Positions 1-11,264 of a stretch of DNA of 51,169 nt are shown here, one piece after another (position 1 is the first letter of the stretch; every line of letters starts with the position of its first letter). The position numbers were made by a program, and so were the translations under genes. The notes below the pieces were generated by a model that was given only the letters and a program-made list of their open reading frames with translations, ran no database searches and was not told where the DNA came from. Source of the DNA: Funneliformis mosseae (lineage: Eukaryota > Glomeromycota > Glomeromycetes > Glomerales > Glomeraceae); assembly GCA_910592005.1 (NCBI GenBank), contig CAJVPP010000081.1:1-51169 (forward strand), given 5' to 3'.

Positions 1-76
1 TAACAAGAGTATTTTTATTATATTTGTTTAAAAAATTCATTATATCAAGAGTTCGCTATATCAAGAGTTGACTGTA
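1..76. mobile_element. Terminal end of a pogo/Tigger-like DNA transposon (partial)
   Basis: The stretch carries two spaced copies of a TATATCAAGAGTT-type motif (about 40-53 and 57-69) and ends GACTG followed by TA at 75-76. Read on the minus strand it starts CAGTCAACTCTTGATATA directly after TA. This is the form of pogo/Tigger termini: a CAGT start, TA target site and repeated subterminal motifs. The rest of the element lies outside the window, so the assignment rests on the end alone. Confidence 0.45.
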
Positions 77-149
77 TATTAAACCTTTTTACATTAGATT
101 ATACTATTAAATATATTTTAATATAACAAATCTAATAAAATTTATTCTA

Positions 150-770
150 TCTACTTAGAGCTTCGCATAAGTTAAGCCGCTTGAAAGCCAAATAGGCCAG
201 CTCGTTTAGGTTCAGCTCGAGCTACTATAAAATAAGCCGTGAATCAGATAAGCCAGCTTATGCCATGGCTTGGCTTGTACTGCAGCTCAGCTCGTTGACT
301 TGTATTTTCTTCAAAGAAGAAAATAATTCCAAACGCAGTTTTTCTTTGAAGAAAAATGGCTTTGGTAACATTTTCTTTTAAGAAAAACAGTTCTGGTAAC
401 ATTTTTTTTAAAAAAAACAGTCCTGGTAATGTTTCCTTTAAAGAAAAACGCATCTGGATGGTGTTTTCTTAAAGAAAATCGCTCTGAAAGTGAAGTTCTT
501 TAAGGAAATCATCCTGGAAGCGAAATCCTTTAAGGAAATTATTCTGGAAGCGAAATCCTTTATGGAATTTGCTCTGGAAATAATTCTCTCAAAGGGAATC
601 GTTTCTATTAATAGTTTTTCGTTTCTAAATATAAATGCAAGCTGAATGAGTCAGCTTGCAAGCCACATTAGCTTGGCTTAGTTTGTCAATTAATCTCTAC
701 GAGTCAAGCTGAAAAAAAAGTGGTTTGGCTCAATCTAAGCTAAGCCAGCTTATGCAGAACTTATATCTAC
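150..770. repeat. Repeat block with imperfect inverted ends
   Basis: The left edge (about 158-185) and the right edge (about 733-765) carry related inverted sequences of the form GCATAAGnT(T/G)nnGCCGCTT / AAGCCAGCTTATGC. Several GCTTGGCTTAG-like and AAGCCAGCTTATG-like words recur near both ends (245-300 and 640-760). The interior is a minisatellite, listed separately. It may be a non-autonomous element or a composite satellite. No gene is seen; the short minus-strand reading frame over the minisatellite is a by-product of the repeat. Confidence 0.4.
305..605. repeat. Minisatellite, about 30-31 bp unit, 9-10 degenerate copies
   Basis: Units repeat roughly every 30-31 bp. Each has a small palindromic core like TTTCTTTAAAGAAA followed by a CTGG(T/A)A-type spacer. 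Copies near 339-432 share spacers ending GGTAACAT, and copies near 490-570 share GGAAGCGAAAT, so the array has graded variation from left to right. Confidence 0.7.
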
Positions 771-1052
771 TATATATTAAAAATGTAACTTTTTTACAAT
801 ATTTTATATATAATCTTATACTTACAAGTAAAAAATAAAATAATATAAAGAACTCTTTCTATTGATTACTTTTTGAAAAAAGTCTAAGAAAATAAAAATG
901 TTCACCTTCAAAGTCTTATTATATTTTTGATTCTGTTAGTTAGTCTTATAGTTCTACAACAGCTCAAATACACTTTACAACCAGAGAAGAGTTTATTTTA
1001 GAAGTTACCTTTATTTACTATGGTCAGAAAAAACTAAAACAAAAATGCGTCA
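770..1052. other. AT-rich stretch before the LINE ORF1
   Basis: No gene is visible. Part of it is probably the 5' untranslated region of the LINE that follows, but no 5' end or target duplication could be fixed. Confidence 0.4.
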
Positions 1053-2784
1053 ATGAAAAATAAGCATCGTTTCAATCTAACAGAATACCAACAAACTCTC
1101 AAGATACCAGTTGCTTTAACTTTTGACTCTGGAGAAAAGCTAGACCCGTCTTCAGCTTCAGACGCTGCTCTTATCGAAAACTTTTTCAAACTACTGACTC
1201 CTACTCCCCCTAACATCTTGGATAAGAATGAATACCTTCCTATAGAAGATGATTCTAATATAGAAATGGATCAAAACAAAGATTTCACAGTTATTACTCG
1301 TTCAACTCCATTTGCTTACGTAGCAACCATTTTCAAAAGCCCCAAGGACTTCACCACTGCTACTATTTCTAAAATTGTTAATGCTCACTTCATTCTTGAT
1401 AATGCGTTCAGGAGGATTAATGTCTGTTACGTTAACCTTGTTCAGTCAATCATAATCTACTTCAATGATCAGCAATCTATAGAATCAGCCTTAATACGAA
1501 ATTTCCCAATTTGGATATCAGCTGGTTCAGTATGCCACTTACAAAGAAAATATGCAGTTCTCTTAACGCACACTTCGCATCACTAATATTCACCTTAATC
1601 TCAAAAAGGAACAGCTCACCAACATATTTGCTAAATATAGCAAGATAGTTACTATACAAATGTTTACCAGAGATCTTTGGCAACAAGCTTATATCACTTA
1701 TAAAGATCCTAAGAGTGTCGATTTCTTTCATATTCAATAGTCACGTTTTATCTACAATGATTACGTCTGAGTATACCTGACCTGCCTCATCCTAGAACAA
1801 GTTAAACAACATAATCACTTTAGAATGAGACTCACTAATTTGCTCTTCAACACCTCTGTTAGGATCTGCAAAACATTACATTAGCCACTAAAGCTAAAGT
1901 CCTCTACATTCCTCATTTAAACAATTATAAACCTCGATCCTTCGCAGTCTTTTACTTCGAAACAGAAGCAGACCTCAACAATGCTTTTAAACAATCTTTT
2001 GCATTTAGCGACAATGAACTCCAATGATGCTCAGCTGATGCGAGATATTGTCATAAATGTAGCTCTTCAGAACACATTGTCATGAAATGCTTCCAAATTG
2101 TTTCATCAGTAAATGACGATCCTGTCGATCAACCTAAAACTCCAATCTACAAGCTTCCCTCTGTTCAAAAACTATACAATTGCTAGATCTAGATCCTTGA
2201 TCACGAGATACAATGATTATCAATTCAATAATAACCAGTCATCCCTTTCCAAAGAAGGAAATAAACCAGCAACAGATAAAGGCAAAGTCAAAGACAAAGG
2301 CTTCGCAGGTTCTTCGATTGATGACTCAGTTCACAATCCTAATAATAATAACAACATGACTAATGATAAGCTAGATAGAATCCTCAGCATGCTCACGGGT
2401 ATGCAGAAGGCTATGTCTGATCTTGAAATTCATATTGTTAAGCTAGAAAAGGCTCAATCAACTATCTATACCTCACCTTCCTCTTCACAGTCAAGCGTCC
2501 TGAATAACGGGCCTATTGCATAACAATCTGCATCTACCTCTACCCCCTAAAAAAGAGTTTGTATTACCAATTCCTCTTCAGATAAAGACCCTAATAAGTT
2601 ACCTGTTTTCATTGACTATAAAACACAAGCAATTATTGAAGAACAAGCCTCTGTCATCGCTGAACAACAGAAGCAATTACAGATCGTTAATACCCAAATG
2701 CTCAAAATCATGGCTCAGATGCAAAAACCATCTAGTTCCCCCCACAATAATTTCACCCACTACCTAACCCACAACTATGATTAA
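1053..2784 (+). pseudogene. LINE ORF1 (RRM-like, zinc knuckle, coiled coil), broken
   Basis: Frame 1 runs from the ATG at 1053 to a TAA at 1584-1586. The next base frame continues with an RRM-like segment (about 1588-1740, ending in an AYITYKDPKSVDFF block), and a second related segment (about 1880-2030) has AVFYFETEADLNNAF. A CCHC zinc knuckle, C-x2-C-x4-H-x4-C, is at 2049-2090. From 2113 to 2784 one frame is open apart from stops at about 2521 and 2551, and encodes two coiled-coil stretches, the second rich in Q/E near 2635-2720. This matches the nucleic-acid-binding, self-assembling ORF1 protein of L1-like elements. At least one frameshift (about 1586) and several nonsense codons break it. 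Confidence 0.75.
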
Positions 2785-5700
2785 TAATAATACAAAAATC
2801 GATAAAAATAATAATTACAACAATAAACATATAGAACATTCCACCAACAATCAAAATAATTTAAAAGACACACCTACTATATCTTTTGCTACCTATAATG
2901 TTATAATATAAACTCACTTCAATGTTCAATCAAGAACTAATTTATTAACGATATATTCACAGATCTTAATACGGATTTTGTAGGTTTTACTGAAACTTGA
3001 CACAAGTCTGATCAATTTTTTTGTTATACATATAACCCTAATTACACTTCTTTTTAGAGCACCTGCCTTAACTCACACGCTAGGTATTCTTGTTAAAAAA
3101 TCCTGGGCTGTTTACATCCAAAAAGCCTATCTGGATAATGATCGATTTATCTACATAGACTTGTATTTATCTGGATATACCAAACTTCGCATCTTCTGTG
3201 TCTATTTACATGCTTCAACTAAATCTGATATTAAGACGGAATGGCTCAACTTACACAAATTAATCATTAAACATGTTTACGACAGCATTAGAGCAGATTT
3301 CAGGACTATCATTCTAGGAGACTTCAACGTGAATCTCAATACCTACTGGTCACAAGTTAATAATAGTAAAGCCTTACACTGGCAAATAGACTTTTATAAA
3401 TGGCTTTTCACATTAAACTTCCTAGATCTTTATGATGTTTGTCATGATACACCCCAACCCACATACCACTCAGGCTCACGTAGTTTAAGAATTGACACCA
3501 TTTTTGTCTCATCTAACTTCACTTCAGAATTCCTTTATTCATACTTAGATCAGCCAGTCCTCTACTCGTCTAACCATAAAATCATTTTTGCGATATTTGC
3601 TGATTGTCGTATGCAATCAAGTGCTTGAAGTTGTACCTTATAAAATAAATGACAAGTTCCTAATTTAAGAGCTATAAACCCATCCAAATGAAATGAATTT
3701 GCTGCGCAAACTGATTTTCATTATAGATGTCACAACCTGGATCACCTCTCGAACCTTCTCACTAACAGATGCAATATAAACACCCTATAGATATATATTA
3801 AAGCTGCTATCCTTGTTACCAACAGATATGTCATACCTCAAGTTTGGATTTTCTCACAACAAAAAGATAAATGACTTTTTGATTAGCCCCCTCTTTCATT
3901 GCAGTCAGGAAGGTTAGCTCATTTCTGCTTCATTTTAAAGACTCACTTTTACAAACAAACCGTTAGTCTGAACCTCTTGAATGGTCCTATATCAAGGATA
4001 ATATGAAAAAGCTGATCGCAAAATTGAAACTTCCTACGTGTTCCTTTTCTTCCTCTCTGCGAATTGATAATATCAATGACATCAAATTAAAAATTAAGGA
4101 TCTTCACAAATCTTTAACAGCATTAGTTAAGATCAAAATACAAAAAATAAAAGAATTGGCTATCAAGTCCTTATAGACAAGTGATGTGACAACTTGCAAG
4201 ATAACCTCTCCAAAATGATTGCCTCTATCTTAAATTGAAAGAAATGATTTATAGTGCTCGATCGACTGCTTATCACAAACAAGAACTTAGATAATAAATG
4301 TTTTACCATCGAACTAGAGGAAATCAAAAGAGCTACAATTGACCATTTCCAAAACTTTGCTGTCCTCTTAATTCCTGTGTACCCTATGCCTCTCAGATAG
4401 TCTGAGCAATATAAACCTAAGGACTACGTTAATGATCAACACTATTCCAATTTCATGCAACCTCCCACATATGATGAATGGCTTGCTGTCCTTAGAATAC
4501 TTCCCAATAATAAAGCAGCTGGTTCCTCTGGTATCACCAATGAAATGATTGCTCACCTTGAAGATAAGCTTTAGCGACTTCTTTGGAAACTCATCTGCAT
4601 GTGCTTCATAATAGGAGACATCTTCAACAAATGAAAAATCATTCACATATATCCCATTCCCAAACCCATAGAATGGGAATGTAACATAACCAAAATCAGA
4701 CTCATTACACTACTCGAAATCGCATGTAAAGGTCTTGTTAAGATCATCACCAATAGACTCTCTTGAATATTAGCTAACCACAATATTCTCAAGGGAGGAA
4801 ACTTTGCTAGATTACCAGGAGGATCAATAGAACTATCTATAAAAATTATTAATATGCTACTAGAGAATGCTATCAGGAATAATAAAGAAATTTGAATTCT
4901 ACTGCAAGACCTTTCTAAGGCTTACGATCGTGTAGATTTGTCTTATCTTCATCTCGCTTTAAACAGAATCAAAGTCCCTAAGTTAACTATTGAACTTATC
5001 ATAAATCTCTTTACCTCAAAAAGAAACGCTGTATTTATCGCACAGGAAACCATTGACTTATATGATATCAAGATAGGTATCGATCAAAGAGAAGTTATTT
5101 CTCCTTTAGTGTGGTGTATCTACCTGGATCCTTTACTTTGCGAAGTAGGCTTTCTAAATAAAGGCTATACAATTGATTATACTTGGATTTCTGACATCAC
5201 CTCTATGAATACCAGTACTATATCAGCCTCCATTTCGTCACTTGCATTTATGGATGATACAAACTGAATGGCTAGTTCCAAACAAGACCTAGAAGAAATT
5301 TTACACGTTGTAGATGAATTTTATAATCTCACCAGATCTGCATTCAACAAAGAGAAATCAAAACTGTTGACGACCTGCTATGTTGATATCCTTCCTGTTC
5401 CTATCAAATTTGGCTAAACCAATATCAGTATTACTCCTGAAAAAGGATCAGTATAGTTTTTAGGTGTGTGAATTAACAGTCAGAAAGCTCAATCATTCAT
5501 CAAGAAGCAGTTCGTGTTCGATGTGAACTGTTTCATCACTTCTATAAAATATAAACTATTAACGGATAAACAACTATTTTATATTATCAATATGGTTTTA
5601 TATCCCCTGCTAGAGTATCGTATGCAGCTGACACCCCTTTCAAAAAATGAATATCATAAAATTTTCGCTCCCATACATTCACTTTTCAAACATAAAAATA

Positions 5701-8104
5701 AATTTGCACTTACCCTCCTTAACATCTTTTTGAATTCCAAACAATTCTATAACTTAAGTGACCTTTGGTCACTGCAAATCAAATCCCTTTCAACTGCTCT
5801 TATTTACTAATTTAATAACACATCCCTTTATAAGAACATCTCTTTAATTTGACTTTACTAATTACAATCAAGCAATATTCTTGTTACATCCCCCCTAAAT
5901 TATTGGCCACATTCTTTTAACAAAAGTTTACATAGAAACTTAATTGATACCTTCCTTTCCCTTATTAACTCTTTATCCTCAAAACTTTCTCTTAATGTTT
6001 TTCCTCTCCTCATGAATAAATTACTGGAGGCATCCAACCTATCACAAATATCTTTTCTAGTAGTCTACTGAAATGATATAACAAGATTCTCACTAACTAT
6101 AACTTATATTTTCTAGATCAACTAATCTCTTCTTCAGGTCATCATTTAATTACTACTTCTGGTTTTCTTCTCAGGGATTTTGACCACCAGTCAAAAAGAT
6201 TTGATTCATTTGATTTTTTCTATAGATTAGACAACATAGTTTTAGAAAGTCATGTACATAGATTGATCAAACCAGAATTCAGACTAGCTTCCCCCTTACC
6301 ATGTTACAAAACCATTTCTCAAATGTCTACCTTAAGTAGCCAAATAAAAGAAATAGTATCAACCTGAGACACAACGCTCAATGGTCTAACCTTTGGAAAA
6401 ATTATAGCTGATGTCTTAAACAGTAGCCATCTTATCTGTTACTATTTCACCCACAACATCAACTATAATAATGTTTGTCAGCTTGTTAAATACTCCGGTT
6501 GTTCTTTCATTAGACAGATCGTTTCATCTGAGCATTGCATTATTAGTATTCCTAATGCCCTGGCATACTTAGTTCAGACCATTCCTAAGCAATCATATAC
6601 AGTCAAGAATCAACCCAAACAATCATTTAGGGAAATATCTCATATCACCAATACAATCTTTCACAAATTATACAATGACCCTTCTTCAACAATTCTGCTC
6701 ACTGATAACATTATTGACCTTCTTATTTAACCATCGATACACTCACCCAAGCTTAAACATTTGCAATCCACCTTCATTGATGCAATAGCTCTTACATTTT
6801 ATACAGATGGCTCCTTAATAGGACCTTGGACAGACAACTGTAAAATGGGATTTAGTTAGATTTGTTTACATCCTGACAATGGTCTGTTTACCTTCAAAGT
6901 CTCACTCACAAATTGGCCTTCTTCTATGCGAGCTGAAATGTATGCTCTCCTCATTATTCTCATAGTATCCCTAAACAACGCAGTGGTGGATGTCTACCTA
7001 GATAGCCAGGCAACAATTCATGGTTTTAATAAATATGTGCTCTTCAATCATCTCTCTCTGAGAAAGCATGAAAAAGTTTCCAATTATAAGATCTGGAGTA
7101 TTATCCAATACATCACTGATCACCTTAACCTCCAAGTTTCACTTTACAAAATCAAAGCATACGCTAGAAATTATTACAATAGAATAGCGGATAGATTAGC
7201 TAAAGATGGATGCAATACACCTCCTCTATCCTTGTTACTTAATAATATCTCCTCATCAGATTTCTCATTTTGCTTTAATAATATTCCTATTGAGGTTTCT
7301 ATTAGAGGTTTTCTCAAGCAACTCTTTGCTGCATAAGCTTTTGGCAACTTTTTGGATTTGAACAGGAATGACAAACTCAGAGTACTCACATTAAATAAAT
7401 CTATCAATTAGTTCACCATCTGAAATCTTTTTTCAATAAACACCTCTTCTCTCGTTACATCATTTGCTTCATGTAAACTCAAATCATTCATAATTAAAAA
7501 CTTCATTAACGAACTTCCTTCACTGTCATGCCTCATATTATTACGACCTGATTTATATGAACACTAGCCTTGTGTGAGTTGCAATGTTGCTACTGAAACT
7601 ACTTTCCATATTTGGACATGTCTATTGTACTTCTCAAAAATTATGAACATGATCTCAGCTACCAAAAATGATCTTATTGACCAGCTAAGCTCTTCATACA
7701 GAGCCAGATATATAGCGTACCAAACTGAATTAGAGGATGTACTTAATAACGCCTTCGCATCACCTTCAAATGCTTCTAATGGTTACATAGACATCATTCA
7801 ATCCAGAATTTCATCTTCCCTGACAGATATTGTTCACAAAATAACTGGCAATAAAGAGCGATGCCTCTCCATCATTTCACGCTCACTGCTCCTCTTTCAC
7901 CAAAAGCTATACAATGACGTTTGGAAACACTGTTGCAACTTATTAATCGCCAAAGAGCGTTTAATGGGCATTACTAAACAAGACAAGCGTAAACGAAGTG
8001 CCAGTTTACCTCTGCCTCACAGACAGACACCAAGCCCCTCTTTCAACTGGGGGACTTGGATATACCTTGCGAACAAATTTGGCTACGCGTTCTCAGATTT
8101 TTAG
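2777..8104 (+). pseudogene. LINE ORF2 polyprotein: endonuclease - reverse transcriptase - RNase H, broken
   Basis: The start ATG at 2777 overlaps the ORF1 stop. Domains in order: an APE-type endonuclease from about 2880 to 3625 (TYNV, VGFTET, ILGDFNVN, RIDTIFVS and a terminal S-S-N-H where S-D-H is usual); a reverse transcriptase from about 4470 to 5800 with the motif A aspartate in QDLSKAYD (about 4906-4929) and FMDD at 5247-5258; an RNase H from about 6795 to 7215 (YTDGS with Asp at 6806-6808, an AE pair, DSQ, and NRIADRLAK, with the usual His before it replaced by Tyr); and a C-x2-C-x8-H-x3-C motif at 7571-7621. Stops lie mostly at expected Trp or Gln positions, for example TGA at 2998, 4632, 4764, 4893, 5265 and 5469, TAG at 4572 and 6857, and TAA at 5415. 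It cannot encode a working enzyme. Confidence 0.85.
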
Positions 8105-8340
8105 ATAGGCACTGATGTTTTCTTTATCTTTCCTTGCTAATGTTAATTTTCATTAAGTATGCACTTAGTGGATTTGATGGAGGGGAAGACGATGATAGGT
8201 CGATTCAAACAGGTTTGTAATATAACTACAGGGGATAGCTAGTACTTAGCATAGATTTATTTTCGATTTACTTTGTATTTCCTCATATATAAATTTAATA
8301 AAGTTACTGGCAGTGCCACATCGGAAAAAAAAAAAAAAAA
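8105..8340 (+). other. LINE 3' untranslated region, poly-A signal and tail
   Basis: Non-coding sequence after the ORF2 stop. AATAAA is at 8297-8302 and a run of 16 A is at 8325-8340, as expected for target-primed reverse transcription of a polyadenylated transcript. Confidence 0.75.
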
Positions 8341-8405
8341 TTGCAAATTGAAAATTTATATAAATTTCATAATATTGCAGATTTAAAAAAAAAAAATTAA
8401 AGATA

Positions 8406-8564
8406 TGGGACCTTTGCAATAGAAAAGGGGGAAACGGCTGGAAAAAATAAAAATTGAGTTAATGCTAAATCTGAACATATTTTGACTTAAAAATCATATT
8501 TGGCATATAAAAGTAAAATTGATTTTTTCCGGCAGTTTCCCCCCTTTCTATTGCAAAGGTCCCA
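8406..8564. mobile_element. MITE, 159 bp, with 43-bp terminal inverted repeats
   Basis: The left arm 8406-8448 and right arm 8522-8564 are inverted copies starting TGGGACCTTTGCAATAGAAA. They match at about 40 of 43 positions. TA flanks both sides (8404-8405 and 8565-8566), consistent with a TA target duplication as in Tc1/mariner-type MITEs. The interior is about 70 bp of AT-rich DNA with no coding. Confidence 0.8.
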
Positions 8565-8615
8565 TATTATCTTTAAATATATGTAGAATATCATTTATTC
8601 TAAATGCAAAATTTT

Positions 8616-8671
8616 ATATATGGGAACGCCCACAGTAAAAGCCGGCGTTTTCTGCGGGCGTCCCCATATAT
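8616..8671. repeat. Long near-perfect palindrome centred on GCCGGC
   Basis: The two 28-base arms pair around 8643/8644 with only four mismatches. The core is unusually GC-rich (GCCGGC plus ACGCCC/GGGCG) in an AT-rich setting. The outer edges (TATATGGG/CCCCATATA) resemble the start of the MITE 50 bp upstream. It could be a tiny MITE or a cruciform-forming site. Confidence 0.7.
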
Positions 8672-8672
8672 T

Positions 8673-9734
8673 ATATTTCATTTTTTTTTTTTTTATACAG
8701 TATAATATAAATTTTATTGTCATTATTTATTAAAATACCTTATGATTTTTCTATTAGTTTTTTATTTGATGATGATAAAAAGTCGGTTCTATGTATAAAG
8801 AACTTTTAATTAAAGAAAGTTGAAATGCAATAATAATAGAAAGAGTGCTCGATAAGAAATATTCAGTAAACATATAAGTTTTTTTGTGGATTAGGGGGGT
8901 TTTTTTTTTTGAATATTCATTCAAATAGCAAATCATTTTAAGTAATTATGTAAAATTTATAGATTGAAATGCCTTTGCTAATGAATTGGAAATTATCAAG
9001 CAGAGAATTATGTTATTATTAAAAAAAAAACACGATAATAAAAACTTGACTTTTCGAACAGATAACTTTATGTTCGTTAATGCTTAACTATCGGTGAAGT
9101 AAATTCACTTCAAGCATAAATAGTTATCTTTCATATTCCGATTCTCAATTAACTTATTAAGAGAATTTAACAACGATTAAAAGCAAATATATCATTCGCG
9201 AAAAGATCTATTCGTGAAAATTTAGCGCGATATACGGCCCATGAGCCAACTCGAACCTTTAAATACTCAGGTATATTCGAAAAAAAAACTGTAGGCAGCT
9301 CTGGAAAGTTCCATTAGTAAAATCCAATAACGGGTAAATTTTTTTCTTTTTACAATTCGTCTACATTGCATTATTAGTTTCAAACGGAAGGTAGATCCTT
9401 TTATCAGTTCACAGGTGTCAAATTACAATATGTAATGTAACAGTAACTTTGTTCTAGGTGATCTAGGTCTAGACCTTAGAAAAAAAAAAGCCTAATATTT
9501 ACAACTTTATTGTATTCGAATATTGTAAAGTAAAAACAGAATAATTTGGATAAAAAAAAAGAAAAAAGAAAAAATATTATACAAAAAAAGTGGAAGTGAA
9601 AAATGAATAATTGATTGAGATTATTAAATCTATTAATTATTATTATTATTTTTTTTTTAATTGTAGATGAGAAATTTTTATTTTGGAAGAGGAATAATAT
9701 TTATAATTTTAATAATTTTTGTCTTCGAAAGAAG
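8673..9734. other. Intergenic, AT-rich; one weak foldback
   Basis: No gene can be supported. Poly-T/A tracts are common. Between about 9061 and 9130 an imperfect inverted repeat is seen: GATAACT at one end, AGTTATC at the other, and TGAAGT/ACTTCA in the middle. Short reading frames here are low-complexity. Confidence 0.5.
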
Positions 9735-9986
9735 TTACAAATCATATTTACCATATATGAGAGTAATAATGGCTCTTTTTTCATTGTTTGTGAGCGATTT
9801 ATTTTGTGAAATGAGTTTACAAGCGGCATCCCAATCTTGATGATTTCTTCCTGAGCTCGCAACGGCACAAGCTTCTTTAACCGCAAGTGCTACTATTTGA
9901 CCACGATTTGAATCGGTAGAGGAAAATGAGGTTACTTCAATTTCCTCCCTTTTTGTCGTAGAATTCGCTGACTGTGAGTTTGTCAT
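9735..9986 (-). CDS. Small hypothetical protein (83 aa, or first exon of a larger gene)
   Basis: Reads from an ATG at 9986 with A at -3. The composition is unlike the surrounding AT-rich noise: a Ser/Thr-rich N-terminus (about residues 1-28), then a compact block with AVKEACAVASSGRNHQDWD and LTNNEKRAIITLIYG. No signal peptide or membrane segment is seen. Near the end, GGTAAATATG could be a splice donor, so the last few residues (KYDL) may be intronic and the gene may continue towards lower coordinates, but no convincing second exon was found. The family is not recognised. The coding call rests on composition and start context only. Confidence 0.5.
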   Translation of the reverse strand: MTNSQSANSTTKREEIEVTSFSSTDSNRGQIVALAVKEACAVASSGRNHQDWDAACKLISQNKSLTNNEKRAIITLIYGKYDL

Positions 9987-10710
9987 TATAGAAATGCTCC
10001 GGATGAAAAAAAAATATATATTTGATGAATTTTAAGAATTATTATAAGGTGGGATTGGAAGTTTTTTTTTTGTTGAGAATCTTTTTTGAAGGATGAAATA
10101 AAAAATCGAAGATAAAGCAGCTAATAAATAGGTCATAAAAAAAATTCCAGAATCTTATAAATATTTTTACAAATAAATGCCATTGAAAAATATGTAGCTT
10201 ATTTTATTTTATTTTTTTTTTTTTTGTTTTAAAAAAAAAGAAAAATAAATTATTATATACGTATATGATTAAAAAAATAAGAATGATCTAGACCGGAATA
10301 TCCAAAATCATAGTACACACAAAAAAAAAATCCGATTGTTATGGACGATTTACCATAAGACCTGTGATACTGTAAATTTCAGCTGTCATTAAATCAATGA
10401 ACGCCGACATATTTGTTTATAATATGAAGGAATCAAGTTCAATATAAAATATTTTCACGGATAACTCGAGATTTATGCACCCTTAAAACGATTAATGTTA
10501 TACTGACAATCTTTAAAAATGCATCCCTTATTGTGAAACATTTATCGTAAAACGGTTTAGTACCGAATGATGTTTACTCCAAAATAAGTTCAACTACCAT
10601 TTTATCATGTAATCTCATCAACGATTATTGCAAGATTTGGATATCACGTGTTGTTTTCCAAATGGATAATACCTTACACGGATAAATGGAATTGCTCTTT
10701 CCCCCTCATA
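9987..10710. other. Intergenic region upstream of the 83-aa gene
   Basis: AT-rich with several A/T runs, no supported gene. It contains the likely promoter of the minus-strand gene ending at 9735, but no clear element could be picked out. Confidence 0.4.
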
Positions 10711-11175
10711 CCGGACAAAAGTATTGCACGGTCGAGAATGAATAAATTTTTCATTTGTAACTGAACCATATTTTATTAGATACATTTTTGGTCATCTATT
10801 TGCATAAATGAAATATTTTATTAATTGTTTAATTTAATATGTTGCAATTCGTAAAATCGAATTTTAAAAAATCTCTATTTTTAACTTTGCGCATTATATT
10901 TTCGTTAAAAGGCCATCATTACAGTAAAAACATACAAAAATCTAACAGGCTGATCCTTTAGCGAGAACATATAACGTGCGAAGAATTGAAAAGTAGAGAT
11001 TTTTTTCAAAATTAGATTTTACACCTTGCATTACTCTAAACCAAACAATGAACAAAATGTTTCATTAAGTAATAGTTAGCTAATATGTTATTAAAAAATA
11101 TAGCTCAGTTACTTATTAAAAAATTTACAAAATTATCTAATTCTTGACCGTGCAATACTTTTGTCCTCCCCCGGT
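10709..11175. mobile_element. Foldback element of about 460 bp (Tc1/mariner-like ends)
   Basis: The ends are inverted copies: GGACAAAAGTATTGCACGGT at 10713-10732 and its complement at 11147-11166, differing by one base over 27 and flanked by CCGG-containing sequence and TA. The similarity continues inward. The segment at about 10805-10915 (AATGAAATATTTTATTAATT onward, then AAAAATCTCTATTTTT) matches the complement of about 10965-11075. The whole element is therefore two arms of about 220 bp with a small centre near 10940. GACAAAAGTATTG is typical of Tc1-like termini. There is no coding capacity. Confidence 0.8.
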
Positions 11176-11264
11176 TAAATCCGAGGTTACGATTCCACAA
11201 TTTAATTTGAATGGAATTAAACGTGTAATTTTATAAAGCGAAACACAAAGATCGATTAAAGGAA

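Larger units (their letters stand above)
1053..8340 (+). mobile_element. L1-like non-LTR retrotransposon (LINE), inactive
   Basis: The parts run in the order ORF1 (RNA-binding, zinc knuckle, coiled coil), ORF2 (endonuclease, reverse transcriptase, RNase H, Cys/His motif), 3' untranslated region, AATAAA at 8297-8302, and a 16-A tail at 8325-8340. ORF1 ends at 2784 and ORF2 begins with an ATG at 2777, so the two overlap by 8 bases in different frames. Many in-frame stops and a few frameshifts make it non-functional. The true 5' end is unclear and may lie upstream of 1053; no target-site duplication was found by eye. Confidence 0.9.

Noticed and set aside
4368..4646. Minus-strand reading frame inside the LINE
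   Set aside because: It lies opposite the reverse transcriptase domain and has no own motif; a shadow frame.
2777..8104. TGA read as Trp (alternative genetic code or mitochondrial DNA)
   Set aside because: Many LINE TGA codons sit at Trp positions, but TAA and TAG also sit at Gln positions, and nearby nuclear-type genes use TGG for Trp and TGA as stop. Decay explains all of them.
8281..8360. Target-site duplication of the LINE
   Set aside because: The bases after the poly-A tail (TTGCAAATTG) have no matching copy upstream of ORF1 that could be found by eye.
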